43,902 bases of DNA from Bacillota bacterium (lineage in GTDB: Bacteria; Bacillota; Negativicutes; Sporomusales; CTSoil-080), in assembly GCA_017889635.1 (NCBI GenBank), contig JAGGAC010000010.1:82105-126006 (forward strand), read 5' to 3'. Below are positions 32,903-41,454 of the stretch, piece after piece. A program made the position numbers and the translations under genes. The notes beneath the pieces are model-generated. The model was not told the DNA's origin. It worked only from the letters and a program-made list of their open reading frames with translations, and did not search any database. Positions within the stretch are counted from its first letter, which is position 1; each line of letters opens with the position of its first letter.

Positions 32903-33853
32903 TTAAATTCTAGGTAACTTTTGTCGCGGAACAAGCCTTTTTATTTCATCAATCTTTTTCCACGCAGTTTCTGAGCCTCTATTGACGCATAGTTTAACCT
33001 GTTTGGCATCTTTAAACGAAATATCACCAGTAATTGGTCGTATAATAACATCGGCGTACTGCTCGCCTTTTAACAATGTAACTTCCCGTCCCATAATATC
33101 AATGCATTGTAATAATATTTCCCCCACTGACTTAATATCGTTATTTGGCTGACCAGCATAACCTAGGTCTACAGCAATAACAATATCAGCCCCCATATAC
33201 CGTAATATATCTGTAGGCACATTGTTTTTAACTGCCCCATCTACTAACATCATCCCGCGATACTTTTTAGGAAAAAATATTCCGGGTATAGAAATACTAG
33301 CCCGCACTGCATCTGACAGTAAAGAATTATTATAATAGCGGGCATTTAAAATACCCCGTCTGCGCTCTAGCGGAGTAGTAAAAAAAACGGTATCCCCAGA
33401 ATTTATGTCAACGGCCGTAATTGCTAACGGAATTTTAGTGTCCCGTACAGTTTGCCGTTGCCACAGAGTTTCAAAATACTGCTCAATCTTATCTCCTTTT
33501 ACCAATCCGGTAGGCAAAACTGACCAAAACCGAAATTTCCCGCTTAATAGCCATTTCGTACCATGTTTAAAGAGATCACCAACAGTTACTTTTAAGTCGA
33601 CCAGTTTGCTTAGGTCCAAGTTTTCTGCGATGGTTTGCATATTGAGCGGGGTATAGCCACAGGCGTACATAGTTGCGATAATCGCCCCGGCGCTGGTTCC
33701 TGCAACCATATCAATAGGAATATGGTTCTCAAGCAAAACCTTTAGCACACCGATATGGGCAACGCCCCTTAATCCACCGCCGCTTAAAGCCAGGCCTACT
33801 TTGCTTTTGCGACTCATCACCCTGCCACTAACACGAATTATTTTTTCTTCCAC
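32903..33853 (-). CDS. Patatin-like phospholipase (RssA/NTE type)
   Basis: GTG 33853 follows GAGGAGGG and gives 316 residues. The patatin motifs are clear: oxyanion loop SGGGLRGVAHIGVL at 24-37, nucleophile elbow GTSAG with Ser54, and the catalytic dyad Asp205 in LVDGAVKNNVP. Such enzymes hydrolyse acyl chains from lipids. Bacterial members are often membrane-associated, but no signal peptide or membrane helix is seen here. It lies upstream of, and on the same strand as, the split peptidase 5' part. Confidence 0.92.
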   Translation of the reverse strand: MEEKIIRVSGRVMSRKSKVGLALSGGGLRGVAHIGVLKVLLENHIPIDMVAGTSAGAIIATMYACGYTPLNMQTIAENLDLSKLVDLKVTVGDLFKHGTKWLLSGKFRFWSVLPTGLVKGDKIEQYFETLWQRQTVRDTKIPLAITAVDINSGDTVFFTTPLERRRGILNARYYNNSLLSDAVRASISIPGIFFPKKYRGMMLVDGAVKNNVPTDILRYMGADIVIAVDLGYAGQPNNDIKSVGEILLQCIDIMGREVTLLKGEQYADVIIRPITGDISFKDAKQVKLCVNRGSETAWKKIDEIKRLVPRQKLPRI

Positions 33854-33946
33854 CGTCAGACCCTCCTCATTATTATCCTATGACCTAAGAAGATATCTGT
33901 GCGCTAAGAATAACCATCGCCGCCTCTTTAAAACTTGGTAAGCAAC

Positions 33947-33980
33947 AAAAAAATCGTCACGAATTCGTGGCGACTTTTTT
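33947..33980. terminator. Bidirectional terminator after the methyltransferase gene
   Basis: TCGTCACGAA (33954-33963) pairs with TTCGTGGCGA (33964-33973) with one G-U pair, flanked by A7 and T6. It follows the minus-strand methyltransferase by about 20 bases. Confidence 0.8.
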
Positions 33981-34000
33981 GGACCGGGTATTCCCAGGAA

Positions 34001-34714
34001 TTATTCTTTTTGAGCAATTATTATCATCCGGGGTGAGTCAGTGCCATAACGGCTAAAAGCAAAACCGCCATAAGTTGACCGCACCTTTAGCCCGCATTTG
34101 TCTAATATGGATGTCAGTTCATCCAGGGAATATGACCTAAGAACAAATTCGTGCTGGGTTTTGTCCCCCGTAACCTGGTTAATCAATATCCGGTTCATAG
34201 TTACAATCCCGTGCTTCAACTCAATTTTGTAGGATAATACATACTCTCCGCTAGGATGACGCCAATAACGATTAAGATTATTGCGCACCATCCAATCCCG
34301 ATTAATCATGTCAATAAGGAAAAATCCGCCTGAACGTAAAGCCTTGCTTACCCTTTTTAGGACTTGAGCATTTTCTTCATCACTGAAGTATCCAAATGCT
34401 GCAAACATATTTATTATATAATCGAACTCAGAGGTATAATCCATTTCACGCATATCACACAGACGAAAGGCAACGTCTACTTTTTCTTCTTTAGCTTTTT
34501 GTCTGGCAATATCTAAAAAAGCTTGGGTAGCGTCAATACCAGTTATATTTACTCCCATTTTTGCTAATTCGATAGCATGCCGACCATAGCCGCAATATAG
34601 ATCAAGCAGTTTAGTGTCCTTCTTCAGGTTCAGTACACTAGCAATAAATTGCACTTCCTGTTCAGTTCCGGCAAATGAATTAAATTTAGCATCACCTGTT
34701 AATTCTTGTGTCAT
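34001..34714 (-). CDS. Class I SAM-dependent methyltransferase
   Basis: ATG 34714 follows GAGGTG; the frame from 34729 overlaps that site. The 237-residue protein has the Rossmann-type motifs LLDLYCGYGRHAIELAKMG (motif I), NITGIDATQAFLDIARQKAK, FRLCDMREM and FDYIINMFAAFGYF. A C-terminal segment matches the family of small-molecule methyltransferases that follow SAM binding with a mixed sheet. The substrate is unknown. The surrounding genes give no clue. Confidence 0.88.
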   Translation of the reverse strand: MTQELTGDAKFNSFAGTEQEVQFIASVLNLKKDTKLLDLYCGYGRHAIELAKMGVNITGIDATQAFLDIARQKAKEEKVDVAFRLCDMREMDYTSEFDYIINMFAAFGYFSDEENAQVLKRVSKALRSGGFFLIDMINRDWMVRNNLNRYWRHPSGEYVLSYKIELKHGIVTMNRILINQVTGDKTQHEFVLRSYSLDELTSILDKCGLKVRSTYGGFAFSRYGTDSPRMIIIAQKE

Positions 34715-35024
34715 TTTTTTACACCTCATCTAGCCGCATCTATCGCCATTAGCCATTACAGTTATTGTTCCTTAACACAGTATGGTTTAGCCAAACCGTT
34801 ATTGTGCATTTTATCAGATATTTCGCTGCATAATTTTGAAATTCCTCCCCCTTAAGGTGGAACAGCAGTACTTTAACATATTTAATTTACAGACAAGAAA
34901 ATACCTCGCGATATACGCGAGGATAGGTTTTTCTCCAAGAAAAACTAAGAAACAACCACAGGCGATCAGCCCAACAGACCAATTTTTAAAAGAAGCCCTC
35001 TATATCTAGTAACTTTTGACCATA
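34715..35024. other. Intergenic region downstream of spoVS
   Basis: Apart from the terminator at 34904-34922 it contains only the upstream region of the methyltransferase gene. No gene or RNA was recognised. Confidence 0.35.
34904..34922 (-). terminator. Terminator after spoVS
   Basis: CCTCGCG (34904-34910) pairs with CGCGAGG (34916-34922) around a 5-base loop. On the minus strand it is followed by TATTTTCTTGT, on the plus strand by a shorter T run. It lies about 100 bases after the spoVS stop. Confidence 0.65.
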
Positions 35025-35285
35025 TTACCGCGGTTCTACAATAAAACGTATTGCTGTCCGTTCTTCTCCATCAATGGAGATTTCGGCAAAAGCCGGTACT
35101 GCTACAAGATCAATACCGTTTGGTGCCACAAACCCTCGGGCAATAGCAATAGCCTTAATGGCCTGATTTACTGCCCCTGCTCCCACCGCCTGTACCTCGG
35201 CTGTACCTTTTTCCCGCAGTACGGCTGAAAGGGCACCTGCTACAGATTTAGGACTCGATGATGCGGATACTTTAAGTATCTCCAT
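35025..35285 (-). CDS. spoVS: Stage V sporulation protein S
   Basis: The 86-residue product is a typical SpoVS: MEILKVSASSSPKSVAGALS at the start, AVGAGAVNQAIKAIAIARGF in the middle and ERTAIRFIVEP at the end. SpoVS is an Alba-like nucleic-acid-binding protein that affects septation and coat assembly in Bacillus and is one of the most conserved small sporulation genes. GGAGG precedes the ATG. It stands alone with its own terminator. Confidence 0.96.
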   Translation of the reverse strand: MEILKVSASSSPKSVAGALSAVLREKGTAEVQAVGAGAVNQAIKAIAIARGFVAPNGIDLVAVPAFAEISIDGEERTAIRFIVEPR

Positions 35286-35366
35286 TACTTAACCTCCTTT
35301 GCTGCTAAGGGCCTCATGTTAAATATCATATTCTACTCTTTTCCTAATAATTCCTGCTTTGGTATT

Positions 35367-36419
35367 TTAAGTGAATAACATAGTTTTATTTACAATTGAA
35401 GTCAACCCATTAAAATGTATGACCAGCTCGCCCTGTCGATTCCAGTCCGGTATGAAAAAACATTCTTTTATACCATATTTTGCTCGCCAGCTTTGTAGGT
35501 TTGTATTTGATATTCCTCGAACCTTTGAATGATCCTTTGGATGATGATGAATTGTTAGTTTTTGCGAGAAAATTGGGTATGTCTTTTCAATTACCAGGCT
35601 AACCATCAGGCTATAAAGAAAGGCTTCCACCATTTCACCAAAAGCAGGATGATAAGGTCCTGCCAATACTTTTCCCGGTTCAGAAAGCCCCTCCGTTGCC
35701 TGCAGCCCTGTCCTAATTACAGTTATCTCATGCTGCTCAAACAACAACTTCAAGTATGCTGACCGGGAAACAGCCGCTGAAAGCGTTAACGGTTTATACT
35801 GCCCCTGGGAAAATAGCTCTGCTAAAGGAGTATTCTTGATAACCACAGTAGGATATATTCGTACTATATCTGGATGTAGCTCAACCACTCGCTGCCCTGT
35901 TTTTATTAAACTTATCCAGTCTTCTTTCGGTAGTCCGGGCATAAGCTGAAGGCCACACTTTATATCGACTTTTTTTAATATGCCAACGGCATTCTCAACC
36001 GCAGCTGCACTATGGCCTCTTTTAGCGGCCATTAAAACCCTGTCATCCATTGACTGAGCTCCAAGTTCCACCGTTTGAACACCGTTTTTCTTTAGCCTTA
36101 GTGCAATTTCAACACTAATAGCATCTGGCCTGGTAGAAAGCCTGATCGCCTGAATCAGGCCACGATCAAGCGCCTCTTTTGCTGGCGCTAGAAGCTTGAG
36201 TTGTAGTTCACTCGGCAATGCGGTAAAACTACCGCCATAAAACGCCACCTCAATTTTATATGGCCGGTCAATTGCGTCAAGATGTTGTTTAATAGTCTTA
36301 GCAACATCTTCAGCGAGTACGGGATAATTTTGTCCAGTAATTGCTCGTTGATCACAAAATACACATTGGTGCTGACACCCGTAATGAGGTATAAACATTG
36401 GAATAATGTAAAGTTTCAC
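35367..36419 (-). CDS. Radical SAM protein (Elp3/HemN-like group)
   Basis: GTG 36419 follows AAAGGTG and gives the usual start MKLYIIPMFIPHYGCQHQCVF; the frame is open further upstream without a site. The Cys-x3-Cys-x2-Cys cluster motif (CQHQCVFC) binds the [4Fe-4S] centre that activates S-adenosylmethionine. Next come VAFYGGSFTALPSEL, RLSTRPDAI, VELGAQSMDDRVL and LMPGLPKEDW, all of the Elp3-like radical SAM core. There is no acetyltransferase domain at the C-terminus. The reaction is unknown. The gene follows rnc with the long hairpin between them. Confidence 0.88.
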   Translation of the reverse strand: MKLYIIPMFIPHYGCQHQCVFCDQRAITGQNYPVLAEDVAKTIKQHLDAIDRPYKIEVAFYGGSFTALPSELQLKLLAPAKEALDRGLIQAIRLSTRPDAISVEIALRLKKNGVQTVELGAQSMDDRVLMAAKRGHSAAAVENAVGILKKVDIKCGLQLMPGLPKEDWISLIKTGQRVVELHPDIVRIYPTVVIKNTPLAELFSQGQYKPLTLSAAVSRSAYLKLLFEQHEITVIRTGLQATEGLSEPGKVLAGPYHPAFGEMVEAFLYSLMVSLVIEKTYPIFSQKLTIHHHPKDHSKVRGISNTNLQSWRAKYGIKECFFIPDWNRQGELVIHFNGLTSIVNKTMLFT

Positions 36420-36433
36420 AATATACACCTTTA

Positions 36434-36478
36434 ATAGTTAATACAGGAGCAACCTCCGGTTGCCCCTGTATTAACTAT
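36434..36478. terminator. Long hairpin overlapping the end of rnc
   Basis: Bases 36434-36453 pair with 36459-36478 in 19 of 20 positions around a 5-base loop. The rnc stop codon (36471-36473) lies within the stem. There is no U tract on the minus strand, so it may be an RNA processing signal, possibly cut by RNase III itself. Confidence 0.5.
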
Positions 36479-37184
36479 GCTTATTATTAAATTGCTGTAA
36501 CCCTTGTTTAGCAGCATTCTGTTCTGCCTCTTTTTTGTTTTTTCCAAAACCCCAGCCCCACTCTACACCGCCTACCTGTACAACAACTTCAAAAACCTTG
36601 CTATGGTCTGGTCCACTCTCAGCAATTACCTGATAGCCAATTTTAGCGTCTCCGTTTTTTTGAACAGCTTCCTGAAACAGCGTTTTATAATCATTAACAT
36701 ATTCACCTGACTCGATTGTCGCCAAATCTTGCCCCAAACAGCTAAGGACAATTTGTCGTGCATCATCCAATCCGCGGTCTACGTAAATAGCGCCGATAAC
36801 AGCTTCAAAAGCGTCAGCTAGTATTGAAACTCTTTCTCGCCCACCGGATGCAGCTTCGCCTTTACCTAGTAGGAGATACTGGCCCAACCCCAGCTCCCCA
36901 GCAACCCTAGCCAACGAAGCCTCACAAACCAATGCCGCTCTAGCTTTAGTCAACTCGCCTTCAGGAAGATGAGCAAATTTAGAATAAAGATAATCGCTAA
37001 TAATTAGATCAAGTACTGCATCACCAAGAAATTCCAGGCGCTCGTTATGTACTTTGTTCCCGGACTTTCGCTCATTGGCGTAAGAGGAATGGGTTAACGC
37101 CTGATATAAAAGCCCGGGATTAATAAATCGTACTCCCAGTTTGCGACACAAAGACTCCATCGAATAAGAATATTGCCTGTCCAT
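36471..37184 (-). CDS. rnc: Ribonuclease III
   Basis: The 237-residue enzyme cuts double-stranded RNA in rRNA maturation and mRNA decay. Residues 46-58 (HNERLEFLGDAVL) are the RNase III signature, with further active-site residues in LADAFEAVIGAIYVDRG. A C-terminal double-stranded RNA-binding domain starts at about 160 (DYKTLFQEAVQKNG to AEQNAAKQGL). Its ATG overlaps the last base of the fabF stop (TAATG), so translation is coupled. rnc directly after the fab genes is the common arrangement in Firmicutes. Confidence 0.96.
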   Translation of the reverse strand: MDRQYSYSMESLCRKLGVRFINPGLLYQALTHSSYANERKSGNKVHNERLEFLGDAVLDLIISDYLYSKFAHLPEGELTKARAALVCEASLARVAGELGLGQYLLLGKGEAASGGRERVSILADAFEAVIGAIYVDRGLDDARQIVLSCLGQDLATIESGEYVNDYKTLFQEAVQKNGDAKIGYQVIAESGPDHSKVFEVVVQVGGVEWGWGFGKNKKEAEQNAAKQGLQQFNNKHS

Positions 37185-38434
37185 TACCCGATATATTTTT
37201 TCACAAGAAGAGTAGCATTATGCCCGCCAAAACCGAAGGAATTTGATATAGCTACATTCACAGCCATTTTACGTGCCTGCCCTGGTACATAATCAAGATC
37301 TAACTCAGGATCAGGGTTTTCATAATTGATAGTCGGGTGAACCATGTCATTATACACAGATAATGCCGAAGCAATACATTCAATGCCGCCAGATGCACCT
37401 AAAAGATGTCCAGTCATCGACTTGGTTGAACTTATCGCCAGTTTATAGGCATGGTCGCCAAACAGCGTTTTTATAGCCAAGGTTTCGTTTTTATCATTTA
37501 ACGGAGTTGACGTGCCATGAGCATTTACGTAGTCTACATCTGTCGGAGCAAGGCCTGCATCTTTAATCGCCAAAGCCATGCATTTTGCTGCCTGCGATCC
37601 TTCTGGAGCTGGCGCAGTAATATGGTACGCATCAGCATTAGCTCCATATCCCGCAACTTCGGCGTATATACGGGCTCCTCTAGCCAAGGCGTGTTCTAAA
37701 CTTTCAAGAATAACAACACCACTACCCTCACCCATAATAAACCCGTCACGATCGCGGTCAAATGGACGCGAGGCTTTCTCTGGTTCATTATTATTGGTTG
37801 ACATAGCTTTCATGGATGCAAAACCTGCCAAAGCAGCTGGAGACAAGCTTGCTTCAGTACCGCCAGCCACCATTACGTCAGCGTCACCTCGCTGAATTGT
37901 TTTAAAGGCTTCGCCAATAGAGTTTGTTCCTGTAGCACAGGCTGTTACAACACAAGTACAAGGACCTTGGAGTCCAAAAGTTATCGAAGTGAGACCTGAT
38001 GCCATATTGGCAATCATCATCGGAACAAAGAACGGACTTATGCGATTTGGCCCCTTATCAAACAGTGTTTTATACTGGTCATGAAGCGTTTCCATGCCAC
38101 CTATGCCAGTACCAATTATCGTACCGATACGACTGCGATCCTCTTGTTCCAGATTAATTCCCGAATCACGAAAAGCCATATGGGAACAAGCTAGCGCAAA
38201 CTGAATAAACCGATCAATGCGCCTGGCATCTTTCTTGTCCATATAAGCCCCGGGTTCAAACCCCTTTACTTCCCCTCCGATTTGGGTTGAATATTCACTA
38301 ACATCGAAGCGGGTAATACGGGTAATGCCGGAAACTCCAGCTACAAGAGACTGCCAGAATGCATCTGTTCCAATACCTATCGGTGTTATTGCTCCCATAC
38401 CGGTAATTACTACTCGTTTTTTCACGTAGTTCAC
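37184..38434 (-). CDS. fabF: 3-oxoacyl-ACP synthase II
   Basis: The 416-residue condensing enzyme elongates acyl-ACP chains with malonyl-ACP. The catalytic Cys166 is in VVTACATGTNS, and the two His are in NAHGTSTPLND and SMTGHLLGASGG, with the full thiolase fold between. It follows the second FabK-like gene by 6 bases and overlaps rnc by one base. There is no FabB paralogue in the window. Confidence 0.96.
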   Translation of the reverse strand: MNYVKKRVVITGMGAITPIGIGTDAFWQSLVAGVSGITRITRFDVSEYSTQIGGEVKGFEPGAYMDKKDARRIDRFIQFALACSHMAFRDSGINLEQEDRSRIGTIIGTGIGGMETLHDQYKTLFDKGPNRISPFFVPMMIANMASGLTSITFGLQGPCTCVVTACATGTNSIGEAFKTIQRGDADVMVAGGTEASLSPAALAGFASMKAMSTNNNEPEKASRPFDRDRDGFIMGEGSGVVILESLEHALARGARIYAEVAGYGANADAYHITAPAPEGSQAAKCMALAIKDAGLAPTDVDYVNAHGTSTPLNDKNETLAIKTLFGDHAYKLAISSTKSMTGHLLGASGGIECIASALSVYNDMVHPTINYENPDPELDLDYVPGQARKMAVNVAISNSFGFGGHNATLLVKKYIG

Positions 38435-38440
38435 CTCTCG

Positions 38441-39391
38441 TTAGGTATGTATTGACTCGACTTCATTAAGAAGTCGCGCAAATATTTCTTTTACAGGTAA
38501 TATCTCATCTATTTTATGAATGTACTCGCCAGTGAAAACAAGGCCGGTTTCCACATCCCCTTGTTGGGCCCTAATTAGCGCCTTGATAATGCAAAAGTTT
38601 CGAGCGCAATGTTTTAGACAGGCGTCGCACGAAAGAGGAGGTTCGACAGTACCTTCAATAATTTTCGCTGCATAAGGATTTTTTACCGCTTGGCCAGGAA
38701 GTCCCACCGGACTTTTAATATGGACGACATCCTCAGACTTGGCCTTGAGATAAAACTCCTTTAGGGCAGGGGCGGCATTTGACTCATCACTAGCCGCAAA
38801 CCTTGTCCCCATTTGAACACCGTCAGCGCCTAACTTGAAAGCTTCCACGATGTCCCTTCCGTTAATTACACCGCCTGCGGCAATTACCGGAAGCTTTACT
38901 GCCTTTTTAATTTCAGGCACCAAAACGCGCATAGGTTGATCGGTTCCGAGATGGCCCCCAGCTTCTTTTCCTTCAACTATAACAGCAGCAGCCCCCAAAG
39001 TTTCAGCAATTTTCGCACCTTTAACCCAAGAAGTCACCGGAACAATAGGAGTACCAGACTCCTTACCTATGCCAAATACATCGCGAGAAAAGCCAGCACC
39101 TGGAACTACAAGGTCAATCCCTTCGTCGATTGCGGTCCGAACAAGACCAATAAACTGCCGCGCAGCAACCATGACGTTAATACCAATAATTCCTTTTGTA
39201 AGCGAACGAGCCAAACGAATTTCCTGTCGCAATTCATCAAATGTCATACCAGAAGCCGCAATCAAGCCAATACCACCTTCTTCAGCTACAGCGGCCGCCA
39301 ATCTTGCAGTTGACAGTCTTACGGCCATGCCACCTTGAATAATAGGTATTTTAGCTACCAGATGACCAATCCTTAATTCAGGAAGCCTCAA
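38441..39391 (-). CDS. Second FabK-like flavin oxidoreductase with a Cys cluster
   Basis: TTG 39391 with GGAGGAG seven bases upstream gives 316 residues beginning LRLPELRIG. It is a nitronate-monooxygenase / enoyl-ACP reductase II (FabK) fold: IPIIQGGMAVRLSTARLAAA, GIIGINVMVAARQF, IVEGKEAGGHLGTDQPM, VIAAGGVINGRDIVEAFKLG and GADGVQMGTRFAASDES bind FMN. Unlike FabK it carries SCDACLKHCARNFC near residue 260, four Cys with 2-3-4 spacing that could hold an iron-sulfur cluster. It sits between acpP and fabF, so a role in fatty acid reduction or in repair of flavin by-products is possible. The natural substrate is not known. Confidence 0.82.
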   Translation of the reverse strand: MRLPELRIGHLVAKIPIIQGGMAVRLSTARLAAAVAEEGGIGLIAASGMTFDELRQEIRLARSLTKGIIGINVMVAARQFIGLVRTAIDEGIDLVVPGAGFSRDVFGIGKESGTPIVPVTSWVKGAKIAETLGAAAVIVEGKEAGGHLGTDQPMRVLVPEIKKAVKLPVIAAGGVINGRDIVEAFKLGADGVQMGTRFAASDESNAAPALKEFYLKAKSEDVVHIKSPVGLPGQAVKNPYAAKIIEGTVEPPLSCDACLKHCARNFCIIKALIRAQQGDVETGLVFTGEYIHKIDEILPVKEIFARLLNEVESIHT

Positions 39392-39430
39392 GTAACAACT
39401 CCTCCAATCAGTAGAAACACTACCTTTAAG

Positions 39431-39462
39431 AAAGTCCCGCGAAACAACTTCCACGGGACTTT
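39431..39462. terminator. Hairpin between acpP and the second FabK-like gene
   Basis: AAAGTCCCG (39431-39439) pairs with CGGGACTTT (39454-39462). It could partially terminate transcription after acpP and thus keep ACP levels above the distal genes. The plus-strand T run is longer than the minus-strand one. Confidence 0.55.
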
Positions 39463-39482
39463 CTTTTTTAACAGGTAATGTG

Positions 39483-39719
39483 TTAACCTTGCTTCTCTTT
39501 GTCTATGTACTCCACAGCATCTTTTACAGTTTTAATCTTTTCAGCCGCTTCGTCAGGAATCTCAATATTGAATTCCTCTTCAAAAGCCATAATCAATTCA
39601 ACAATATCCAGAGAGTCGGCACCTAAGTCATCAATAAAGGTGGAGTCCATAACTACATCAGCTTCATCAACGCCCAACTGTTCAACAACAATGTCTTTTA
39701 CTTTGTCAAAACTTGTCAT
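39483..39719 (-). CDS. acpP: Acyl carrier protein
   Basis: The 78-residue acidic helical protein carries the phosphopantetheine attachment Ser36 in [26 protein letters not shown] 39719 is chosen because AAGGAGGTG lies six bases before it; a GTG upstream is inside the ribosome site. It is the substrate carrier for all the surrounding Fab enzymes and lies between fabG and the second FabK-like gene. Confidence 0.96.
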   Translation of the reverse strand: MTSFDKVKDIVVEQLGVDEADVVMDSTFIDDLGADSLDIVELIMAFEEEFNIEIPDEAAEKIKTVKDAVEYIDKEKQG

Positions 39720-39746
39720 AATGTTCACCTCCTTCCAAAAATAAAC

Positions 39747-40490
39747 TTACATCACCATTCCGCCGTCAACATTTATAACTTGACCGGTTATATACTTTGC
39801 AGCATCTGATGCTAAAAATAATACTGCATTGGCTACATCTTCCGGCGTTCCCAAACGGCTTAACGGGATATTACCAGCTAAGTCAGTTTTTACCTGATCA
39901 GACAATTTATCAGTCATATCGGTGGCTATGTAGCCAGGCGCGATGGCATTTACATTAATTCCACGCGAGGCCAGTTCTTTAGCCATTGATTTAGTAAATC
40001 CGATAACGCCAGCCTTGGCTGCTGCGTAGTTAGACTGCCCAGCATTTCCTGTAACACCTACAACTGAAGCCATGTTAATTACTTTACCACTTTTCTGTTT
40101 AATCATAATCCGCGAAACGGCCTTCGTGCAGTTGAATACGCCTTTAAGATTAGTATTAATAACTGCATCCCAGTCTTGTTCTTTCATCAGCATCAACAGA
40201 TTATCGCGAGTAATACCAGCGTTATTTACCAAAATATCTATACGACTATATGTAGCAATGGTAAATTTTATTAAAGCATCAACAGCTTCAGCACTAGAGA
40301 TATCTGCCTGAAACGCCACGGCCTCTCCGCCATTTTCTTTTATTAAGGCCACCACTTCATCAGCCGCAGCCTGATTACCGGAATAATTAACTACCACCTT
40401 TGCACCTGCCTTAGCCAGCACAATCGCTGTTGCTCGGCCAATGCCTCTGGAAGCTCCGGTGATTATTGCCACTTTATCATCTAAATGCAT
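39747..40490 (-). CDS. fabG: 3-oxoacyl-ACP reductase
   Basis: The 247-residue short-chain dehydrogenase reduces 3-oxoacyl-ACP with NADPH. It has the TGASRGIG cofactor loop (residues 11-18), NNAG, the catalytic Ser in NMASVVGVTGNAGQ, and Tyr-x-x-x-Lys in SNYAAAKAG. The C-terminal GQVINVDGGMVM is standard for FabG. ATG 40490 follows AAGGAGG; the frame to 40517 overlaps fabD and lacks a site. It follows fabD by 23 bases. Confidence 0.95.
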   Translation of the reverse strand: MHLDDKVAIITGASRGIGRATAIVLAKAGAKVVVNYSGNQAAADEVVALIKENGGEAVAFQADISSAEAVDALIKFTIATYSRIDILVNNAGITRDNLLMLMKEQDWDAVINTNLKGVFNCTKAVSRIMIKQKSGKVINMASVVGVTGNAGQSNYAAAKAGVIGFTKSMAKELASRGINVNAIAPGYIATDMTDKLSDQVKTDLAGNIPLSRLGTPEDVANAVLFLASDAAKYITGQVINVDGGMVM

Positions 40491-40513
40491 TTTAGCGAAC
40501 CTCCTTGAAATAA

Positions 40514-41398
40514 TCAAGGGCTTTTTGTAATGACGCAGTATCTTCTAAAACCGGTCAGCACCTTACCTGGACCAACCTCAACAAAGACTGTAGTACCATA
40601 ATTTAGCATTTGCGCCACACAATCTTCCCATAATACAGGACTGGCAGCTTGCCTTACTAGCGAAGAGCTAATAGCGTCACCTTGGATAATAATCTCGCCG
40701 CTAACATTAGCTACTACAGGAATTTTTGCATCGCTAACAGTAAGTTTTTCAAGCTCGACCGCCAAGCGTTCAGCAGCTGGTTTCATAAGTGAGCTATGAA
40801 ATGGCGCACTCACAGGGAGAGATACAGCTCTTTTAGCACCTGCCTGTTTAAGCTCATTTACCGCTTCATTCACAGCCTCAGTCTTACCAGCAATAACCAC
40901 TTGTCCAGGGCAATTGAAATTCACGGCCTGAACAGCATTGCCTTTAGCCTCAATAGCTTTACAAGTATCAACAATAACTTTGCGCTCAAGTCCTAGTATT
41001 GCGGCCATACCGCCCTCACCAAAAGGTACCGCTTCCTGCATAAACTGGCCACGCTTACGCACCAAGCTAACTGCCTCCTTAAAGCTAAGAGCCCCGGCTG
41101 CTACTAGCGCAGAATACTCTCCCAGACTATGGCCAGCGACAATATCAGGTATTAACCCAGCTTCCTCAAGAACACGATAGCAGGCTACGCTGATAGTAAG
41201 AATTGCTGGTTGGGTATTATAGGTCTTCATCAGTTCTTCTTCTGGACCATTAAAACACAGTTCTGTAATTGAAAACCCTAAGGCTTCATCAGCTTCTTGA
41301 AAAACAGCTTTTGCCGCAGCAAAATTATCGTATAACTCTTTGCCCATGCCGACGGCTTGGGACCCCTGGCCAGGAAATACAAATGCCGTCTTCGACAT
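40514..41398 (-). CDS. fabD: Malonyl-CoA-ACP transacylase
   Basis: The 294-residue enzyme transfers malonyl groups to ACP. It opens with FVFPGQGSQAVGMGK, has the nucleophile Ser91 in IVAGHSLGEYSAL, and the catalytic His in SAPFHSSLMKPA near residue 200. The C-terminal VFVEVGPGKVLTGF is also typical. It lies between fabK and fabG in the usual operon order. Confidence 0.95.
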   Translation of the reverse strand: MSKTAFVFPGQGSQAVGMGKELYDNFAAAKAVFQEADEALGFSITELCFNGPEEELMKTYNTQPAILTISVACYRVLEEAGLIPDIVAGHSLGEYSALVAAGALSFKEAVSLVRKRGQFMQEAVPFGEGGMAAILGLERKVIVDTCKAIEAKGNAVQAVNFNCPGQVVIAGKTEAVNEAVNELKQAGAKRAVSLPVSAPFHSSLMKPAAERLAVELEKLTVSDAKIPVVANVSGEIIIQGDAISSSLVRQAASPVLWEDCVAQMLNYGTTVFVEVGPGKVLTGFRRYCVITKSP

Positions 41399-41454
41399 AT
41401 TTAAGCATCCCCTTTATATTACTATTTATAATTATATTAGCAAAATATCCCCAC

